Shown here in pieces: positions 21,491-25,434 of a DNA stretch of 25,434 nucleotides (position 1 is the first letter of the stretch; every line of letters starts with the position of its first letter). The stretch is from a virus. The stretch covers positions 1 through 25,434 of IMG/VR virus record IMGVR_UViG_3300032084_001527; one strand, given 5' to 3'. A program made the translations under genes and the position numbers. A model generated the notes under the pieces. That model had not been told where the DNA came from. It did not search any database and worked only from the letters and a program-made list of their open reading frames with translations.

Positions 21491-22634
21491 CGGCCAGCTC
21501 CGCCTCGGACGCGCGCAGCGCCATGATCATCGCCGACATCGAAAGCGTGTTGCTTTCCTGCGCGGGCTTGATGCTGATCACCGATGCGCCGTCAGCGCGG
21601 GCATCGACCAGCAGGCAGATTTCTTCTCCTTGCATCCCGGCGACAGCCCCGGTCAGGTACTTGCTGCTGATTGCTCCGGTGAAGGGTGCGCGACCGGTTG
21701 CCTCCATTTCGGCGCGCCCGGCATGAACGACACCGCCGATGGCGCGCTGCCCCCGCATCACGACCGGCTCACCCTCGGCCACCCGCAGGATCAGATTCCG
21801 AGCGCGATCGCTGCCTGCATCCGCACCGCAGGTCGCCACCGTAATGGCTGCCGTGTAGTCATCCCGCCCGGCGATGCAGGCTTCGCGCCATTCGGTGAAC
21901 TGGTCGACCATTCTGCGGACATTGGGAAACGATCCATCGACCACCTTTCCCCACATGCGGCGGGCGCCACAGGCTGCAAACCAGCCGCGCGCGGATATCG
22001 AGAACGAGACCTGCTCTGCCTTTTCCGCCACGGCCAGAACAATCTGCGCGGCGTCGATAGGCAACGTGCCGCCGCCCCCGACAGAGGCCACGCCCCGCAT
22101 AGATGCGAGATGCATGCTCTTGCTGTCCGTCCCGAACATGTCGACGTTGCCGTCATGCTCGCTGAAGTGCACGCCGGCCATATGCCAACGAGCCTCGTCG
22201 TCAGTCACGGCAGATGCGCAGAACCGCAGGGCCGCGCGAAACACCTCGCCATCGAGCGATACCGGCTCGCCCTCGGGCGGGCGCGAATTCGGGAAGTCCT
22301 CAACGGAAACGGCGCTCAGCGTGATCCGGCTGCGACCGGAGCTTACCTTGGCCCGGTCACCCTCGACCTCGATCCTGACCTGACCTGCTTTGGCGGCGCG
22401 AACGAAGGTGACCAGCGGTGCGAATGGTAGCGCACAAGCGCCCTCGGTGCCCACCTCGGCCGATACGTCTATCTCGGACGTGCTGTCGTGATCGGAGACG
22501 ATCAGGGTGGCGCGGTTGTCGTTGCTGACAATCTTCACGTTGGACAGGATCGGCCAGACCGGCTTAGCGGGGACGACGCGCCCGGCCAAAGTCAGAGCTG
22601 CGACGAGTTCCTTGGTGTCGATGGAGAGGATCAT
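21483..22634 (-). CDS. DNA polymerase III beta-like sliding clamp
   Basis: A protein of 383 aa, close to the usual 366 of DnaN. The start at 22634 (MILSIDTKELVAALTLAGRV) overlaps the upstream stop by ATGA; a longer reading to 23108 crosses two other genes and is rejected. Family features: VPAKPVWPILSNVKIVSNDN, LIVSDHDSTSEIDV, FAPLVTFVRAA, ITLSAVSVEDFPNSRP, RWHMAGVHFSEHDGNVDMFG with TDSKSMHL, and GSFPNVRRMVDQF. The C-terminus MSAMIMALRASEAELADV replaces the usual MPMRL end. Clamps tether polymerases and other enzymes to DNA. A phage-coded homologue could replace the host clamp or work with PrimPol and the exonuclease here. Confidence 0.85.
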   Translation of the reverse strand: MILSIDTKELVAALTLAGRVVPAKPVWPILSNVKIVSNDNRATLIVSDHDSTSEIDVSAEVGTEGACALPFAPLVTFVRAAKAGQVRIEVEGDRAKVSSGRSRITLSAVSVEDFPNSRPPEGEPVSLDGEVFRAALRFCASAVTDDEARWHMAGVHFSEHDGNVDMFGTDSKSMHLASMRGVASVGGGGTLPIDAAQIVLAVAEKAEQVSFSISARGWFAACGARRMWGKVVDGSFPNVRRMVDQFTEWREACIAGRDDYTAAITVATCGADAGSDRARNLILRVAEGEPVVMRGQRAIGGVVHAGRAEMEATGRAPFTGAISSKYLTGAVAGMQGEEICLLVDARADGASVISIKPAQESNTLSMSAMIMALRASEAELADV

Positions 22635-22900
22635 TCCGCCGCCCTCACTTTGGGCTGATCGTGGATCTTCACGAGCCGTGGTGCACAGCCATTCTTCTCT
22701 TCGATCTCGGCCGCGCCGGGTTCGTATTCGGACCAGCGGACCTTGGGCGCGGACGTGGCCCCGCCGATGGAAAGGCGGACATAGCCACTTCCGAACCGCG
22801 CGTAGATCGCATCCTTGCGGGCGTAAAGCGGTGCCTGCCGATAGACGCCGCCGCTGTGGACGATGACCTGGCCTTCGGGAATTTCGGTGAAGTAGTTCAT
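22631..22900 (-). CDS. Hypothetical 89-aa protein
   Basis: A soluble protein starting MNYFTEIPEGQVIVHSGGVY, with QAPLYARKDAIYARFGSGYV and RLSIGGATSAPKVRWSEYEP. It looks like a small beta-barrel with a basic patch. GAGG lies about nine bases before its ATG. It sits between the exonuclease and the sliding clamp and overlaps the clamp start by ATGA, so it is co-translated with replication genes. No family is recognised. Confidence 0.65.
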   Translation of the reverse strand: MNYFTEIPEGQVIVHSGGVYRQAPLYARKDAIYARFGSGYVRLSIGGATSAPKVRWSEYEPGAAEIEEKNGCAPRLVKIHDQPKVRAAE

Positions 22901-22903
22901 GAT

Positions 22904-23650
22904 TCAGAACCTCGCTTGCAGGAATTTCTGATGAAGCGCGCGGGTCCGCCGCACATCGTCGTCGCAGTATTGAGCGATGGTCAGGTGCTGGCCCGAGGTC
23001 CACGCTTCGGCCACCATCGAGCCGTCGAAGCCGGCCTTGCCCACGATCCCGAAGATCCCGCACAGGCGGTTCATGCTGATCATGTCGCCACGACCTGACC
23101 CGGCCCACGCGTTCATTGTGTCGAAGACGCCGGGCGCCCAGGGCTTCGGATCGCGCGGGAACGTGCTGGACGGCGGCAGGTCGATGCCAAGCACCACCGC
23201 ACGTTTGAGCAGGAACGGGATGTCGAAGCCGACGATGTTGTGCCCGACCAACACGGACCCCGACAGCGGCAAGGCGTCGAAGAAGGCCGCGATTATGTCC
23301 CGCTCCTCTGTCACGCCCTCGGCATGCTCAACCCGGACATCGCCGTCGTTGATCGCCCAGCCGATGGTGCAGACATGCCCGGCTCCGGGATCGAAGCTGG
23401 TTTTTGCCCAGACATCGTGAGCCGCGCTTTCGCGGTTTTCCGCATACCAGAGGTCGATGCTGTCCGGCTTCTTGAGGTTCGCCGGGTGCTTGACGTTCTC
23501 GCGTGCCCGTTCAAGCGCACCATCGCGCTGGTCGGGAATCGTCTCGATGTCGAAATAGACGAAATCGCCCATCTCGTAGGCCGCGGCGACGTTCGGATGC
23601 AGTTCTGCAACAAAGGCTTCCGGCTCAACCGGTTTCGGAAGGGCAACCAT
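22904..23650 (-). CDS. PolB-like DEDDy 3'-5' exonuclease
   Basis: A protein of 248 aa from ATG 23650, which overlaps the preceding stop as TGATG; GTG 23653 is an alternative. The three exonuclease motifs are visible: YFDIETIP (Exo I, D34, E36), VGHNIVGFDIPFLLKR (Exo II, D143) and YCDDDVRRT (Exo III, from residue 228). The tyrosine before CDDD puts it in the DEDDy group, like the stand-alone 'predicted 3'-5' exonuclease related to PolB' family. It would trim 3' ends in replication or recombination. Other segments include CTIGWAINDGDV and SRFPRD-like text around PPSSTFPRDPKPW. It has no polymerase domain. Confidence 0.87.
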   Translation of the reverse strand: MVALPKPVEPEAFVAELHPNVAAAYEMGDFVYFDIETIPDQRDGALERARENVKHPANLKKPDSIDLWYAENRESAAHDVWAKTSFDPGAGHVCTIGWAINDGDVRVEHAEGVTEERDIIAAFFDALPLSGSVLVGHNIVGFDIPFLLKRAVVLGIDLPPSSTFPRDPKPWAPGVFDTMNAWAGSGRGDMISMNRLCGIFGIVGKAGFDGSMVAEAWTSGQHLTIAQYCDDDVRRTRALHQKFLQARF

Positions 23651-23895
23651 CACGCGGCCTCCCCGTTGTCAGCGCCATTGTGCGCCGCCAGAAGCGCCGC
23701 CAGATGCTCGCGCCCGAGGTAGGCCGTGTGCGCGCCGCAACCGCAGCAGATGAGCCTGCCGTGATGCATTCCGACCGGGGTGGTGTCGATCTTCGCGATC
23801 TTGCCACTGCAGGTCATGCAGGAACGGAACGTGCCCGACAGCTTGTCGATCGCAACGGTCATGCCGTGTAGCGGAGCGTAGATATCCTGTGCCAT
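23650..23895 (-). CDS. Small zinc-ribbon protein
   Basis: A protein of 81 aa with GGAGG seven bases before ATG 23895. Two cysteine pairs, CMTC (about 26-29) and CCGC (about 50-53), suggest one zinc site in SCMTCSGKIAKIDTTPVGMH and GRLICCGCGAHTAYLGREHL. The C-terminus is Ala-rich. It sits between the ssDNA-binding-like gene and the exonuclease in the replication operon. A DNA-binding accessory role is plausible, but no family is recognised. Confidence 0.65.
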   Translation of the reverse strand: MAQDIYAPLHGMTVAIDKLSGTFRSCMTCSGKIAKIDTTPVGMHHGRLICCGCGAHTAYLGREHLAALLAAHNGADNGEAA

Positions 23896-23935
23896 GAAGA
23901 GACCTCCACTGGCTGAATTCGTTTCGGTTTGGTGA

Positions 23936-23975
23936 GGGCGTGCGGGGGAAGTTTGGCGACTAGACCCGCACGCCC
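23936..23975 (-). other. Strong stem-loop after ssDNA-binding-like gene
   Basis: GGGCGTGCGGG (23936-23946) and CCCGCACGCCC (23965-23975) form a perfect 11-bp stem with an 18-base loop. It starts seven bases after the DUF669 gene stop. It is followed on the minus strand by TCACCAAACC rather than a T tract. It may protect the upstream message or lower expression of downstream genes. Confidence 0.6.
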
Positions 23976-23982
23976 AGCTCGA

Positions 23983-24456
23983 TCAGGCGGCGTTGCCCTG
24001 GTTCAACCAGGGCTTGTTGCCGCCGCCTCCTGCCTGAGGTGTCGTGCCGCCGCCGGACTGGCGGGTGGCGCTCGGAGCGGAGTTCAGGGGCTTCGGTCCG
24101 CTGAATTTCAGCTTCTCGGGGTCGCCCTTTTCAAAGCCGACGCGAGCTTTGAACGGGATCCCGTGAATTTCGCTGCTGTCCTGCACGCCGAGTTTCCCAC
24201 AGGCGTGGCAGACCGAGTTCCAGTCCCGCCATGCGATTTCCTGCGCCGTCGCGTTGGAGTTGATCAGGTTGAAGTTCGCCCAGACACGGCGGGGCGATTC
24301 CTCGATCTCGAATTCGCAGGCGAGATACCAGTTGCCCGCATTCTTCTTGCTCTCGACCATCTCCGACTTGACGAGCGAGAGGGTGTAATCACCCGGCTCG
24401 AACGGCTTCTGCGTTTCGCCGTTGGTCGGATCCTGCATTCCGCTGAGGTCAGCCAT
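23983..24456 (-). CDS. DUF669-like ssDNA-binding protein
   Basis: A protein of 157 aa with AAAGGAAG before ATG 24456. The pattern PFEPGDYTLSLVKSEMVESK, NWYLACEFEIEESPRRVWAN and FNLINSNATAQEIAWRDWNS fits DUF669 phage proteins: an OB-like beta domain with a conserved central segment, then a Gly/Gln-rich flexible tail (GGGTTPQAGGGGNKPW). These proteins are repeatedly found next to Sak4-type ATPases and are thought to act as phage ssDNA-binding proteins. The C-terminus lacks the acidic DDDIPF tip of cellular SSB, while another protein of this operon (17083-17406) carries that tip. The ssDNA-binding role is inferred from family and neighbour. Confidence 0.7.
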   Translation of the reverse strand: MADLSGMQDPTNGETQKPFEPGDYTLSLVKSEMVESKKNAGNWYLACEFEIEESPRRVWANFNLINSNATAQEIAWRDWNSVCHACGKLGVQDSSEIHGIPFKARVGFEKGDPEKLKFSGPKPLNSAPSATRQSGGGTTPQAGGGGNKPWLNQGNAA

Positions 24457-24482
24457 TTGTTTCTTCCTTTCTGAGTGTCAGA

Positions 24483-25274
24483 TCAGGCGGCCTTGGCCGC
24501 GGGGTTGTCCGGGCCGAATCCGGGCATGTGGGGGACGAGAGCGGCGAAGCCTTCGCCCTCATTGACGAGAATGCGATCCGGCATGCCGTAACGGTTGCCC
24601 GCCTCGAACGTCGGACGCGGCGCAAGGTTCAGCTGGCGCTGGCCGCTGCCCTTGGCCTTCACAGTTTCCTTGTTGAAACCGCCCTTGGTCTTGTCGAGCG
24701 ACACGGCCATGTTGAGGAATCCAACGATGTCGGCCCGCTCGCGGATCAGTGCCTCGGCGCGCTTGTGCAGCCGCAGCTTGTAGCGGGAATAATCCTCGCG
24801 CTCAGGATCGCTGAACGTCTCCACGACCTCATGACCGATCAGGATCACGGCCATACTCTTGTGGTCGCGGAGCCATGTGCAGGCGGAGAGGAATTCGCGC
24901 CAGATGGTGTCCGCTTCAAGATATCCCTTGCCGTAGCCGGGATCCTCAATCGACTTCCACCCCTCGCGCCGACACGTCTCCTGCCACACCAGCGGCTCCA
25001 GCTGCGTGACGCTATCCACCACAAGAGTGCGGAAGTCATGGTCCTCGGTCGCAAGCTCGGTCAGGGCCGCGTCAACATCCGCGAAGTTGGTGATCGGCCC
25101 GTCCGAGAACGAGGTAAGCTCGATGGACCCGGCACCGTCCTCCGTCTGGATAAAGATGGGGTTCGGGAACTCGCTGGCGAGCGTGGTTTTCCCCATCTTG
25201 CCGCGCCCGTAGAGGACGATAAGCGGCGGCTTGTCCGCCTTCTTGCGGACGAGGTTTTGAAGTGAAATGGCCAT
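24483..25274 (-). CDS. Sak4-like RecA-fold ATPase (AAA_24)
   Basis: A protein of 263 aa. The start at 25274 (MAISLQNLVRKKADKPPLIV) has AAGGGGG five bases upstream; a longer reading to 25397 crosses the end of the previous gene in another frame and is rejected. Walker A is GRGKMGKT (23-30), Walker B RTLVVDS (82-88, D87), with LIGHEV after a helical region. This is the AAA_24/'phage nucleotide-binding protein' group that includes Sak4 single-strand annealing/recombination ATPases. Paired with the DUF669 protein directly downstream, it likely promotes annealing or strand exchange in phage recombination. Confidence 0.82.
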   Translation of the reverse strand: MAISLQNLVRKKADKPPLIVLYGRGKMGKTTLASEFPNPIFIQTEDGAGSIELTSFSDGPITNFADVDAALTELATEDHDFRTLVVDSVTQLEPLVWQETCRREGWKSIEDPGYGKGYLEADTIWREFLSACTWLRDHKSMAVILIGHEVVETFSDPEREDYSRYKLRLHKRAEALIRERADIVGFLNMAVSLDKTKGGFNKETVKAKGSGQRQLNLAPRPTFEAGNRYGMPDRILVNEGEGFAALVPHMPGFGPDNPAAKAA

Positions 25275-25335
25275 AGCCACCCCCTTTCTGTGCCGCCCGT
25301 TTTCGCCAGAACCCGGCGCGGCTGATTGACCCGCT

Positions 25336-25434
25336 CTATTCGGCGGGAATTTCAAACGTGACGACAATAGCCCCGCCACTGACCGGCGCGCCCACAACAG
25401 GCTCAGGCCGGAATTCTCTATCGTTGACGGCCAG
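25336..25434 (-). CDS. C-terminal end of an unidentified gene
   Basis: The frame is open from the window edge and ends at TAG (25336-25338). The visible 32 residues, LAVNDREFRPEPVVGAPVSG then GAIVVTFEIPAE, look like the beta-rich end of a soluble protein. It is followed by a 61-base gap holding the Sak4 ribosome site. Nothing more can be said about its identity. Confidence 0.5.
   Translation of the reverse strand: MAVNDREFRPEPVVGAPVSGGAIVVTFEIPAE

Noticed and set aside
25275-25397. N-terminal extension of the Sak4-like gene to 25397
   Set aside because: It overlaps the end of a neighbouring gene in another frame, and the start at 25274 has a strong ribosome site and the family-like N-terminus.

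Overview
The window is about 25 kb of a tailed-phage genome, either a free phage or a prophage segment. Every supported gene lies on the minus strand, so the genes are transcribed from high to low coordinates. Base composition is GC-rich apart from one AT-rich patch near 14.3-14.4 kb. Protein character (DUF1073 portal, DUF2213 protease/scaffold, DUF2184 capsid, Sak4/DUF669 pair, PrimPol-DUF3987 protein) and codon use suggest a lambda-like siphovirus of an alphaproteobacterium, probably Rhodobacterales. This is inference from sequence character, because no search could be run. A gpG/gpGT frameshift pair points to a long non-contractile tail. No integrase, repressor, lysis gene, tRNA or CRISPR array is visible.

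Replication and recombination module (25434 down to 14553). In transcription order: the end of an unidentified gene, a Sak4-type ATPase, a DUF669 ssDNA-binding-like protein, a zinc-ribbon protein, a PolB-type DEDDy 3'-5' exonuclease, a small unknown, a DnaN-like sliding clamp, an SNF2-like helicase, an orphan beta-class DNA methyltransferase, a RadD/SSL2-like helicase with a zinc finger, a 71-aa HTH-like protein, a zinc-finger protein ending in an SSB-like acidic tip (DDEIPF), and a PrimPol-DUF3987 primase/helicase. Most junctions are ATGA, GTGA or TGATG overlaps, as in one polycistron. It ends at a good intrinsic terminator (14460-14501).

Control region (about 14.24-14.46 kb). An AT-rich patch holds a GC hairpin. 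Next to it is a candidate minus-strand promoter nested inside inverted repeats. The first genes downstream are a small protein with a common phage C-terminal domain and a NusG paralogue (NGN plus KOW), which suggests late transcription is controlled by antitermination.

Late module (13.3 kb down to 1). Packaging: TerS and TerL. Head: a portal fused to a C-terminal 2H phosphoesterase resembling the anti-CBASS enzyme Acb1, a DUF2213 protease with an apparent nested scaffold start, a cement protein, the DUF2184 major capsid protein, and an HeH/LEM-like protein. Neck: a DnaT-like connector, a head-closure-like protein, a small gene with no ATG/GTG/TTG start, MuF, an HK97-gp10-like protein and a tail terminator. 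Then comes an unusual cassette of glycosyltransferase, FkbM methyltransferase and a DUF115-like protein, followed by the tail tube protein and the tail assembly chaperone with a G GGA AAC slippery site leading into gpGT, which runs off the left edge. Strong hairpins follow the capsid, tail-tube and ssDNA-binding genes.

Most notable: the portal-Acb1-like fusion, the SSB-tip protein beside a RadD-like helicase, the phage NusG paralogue, the glycan-type cassette inside the tail operon, and the non-canonical-start gene at 5272-5475.
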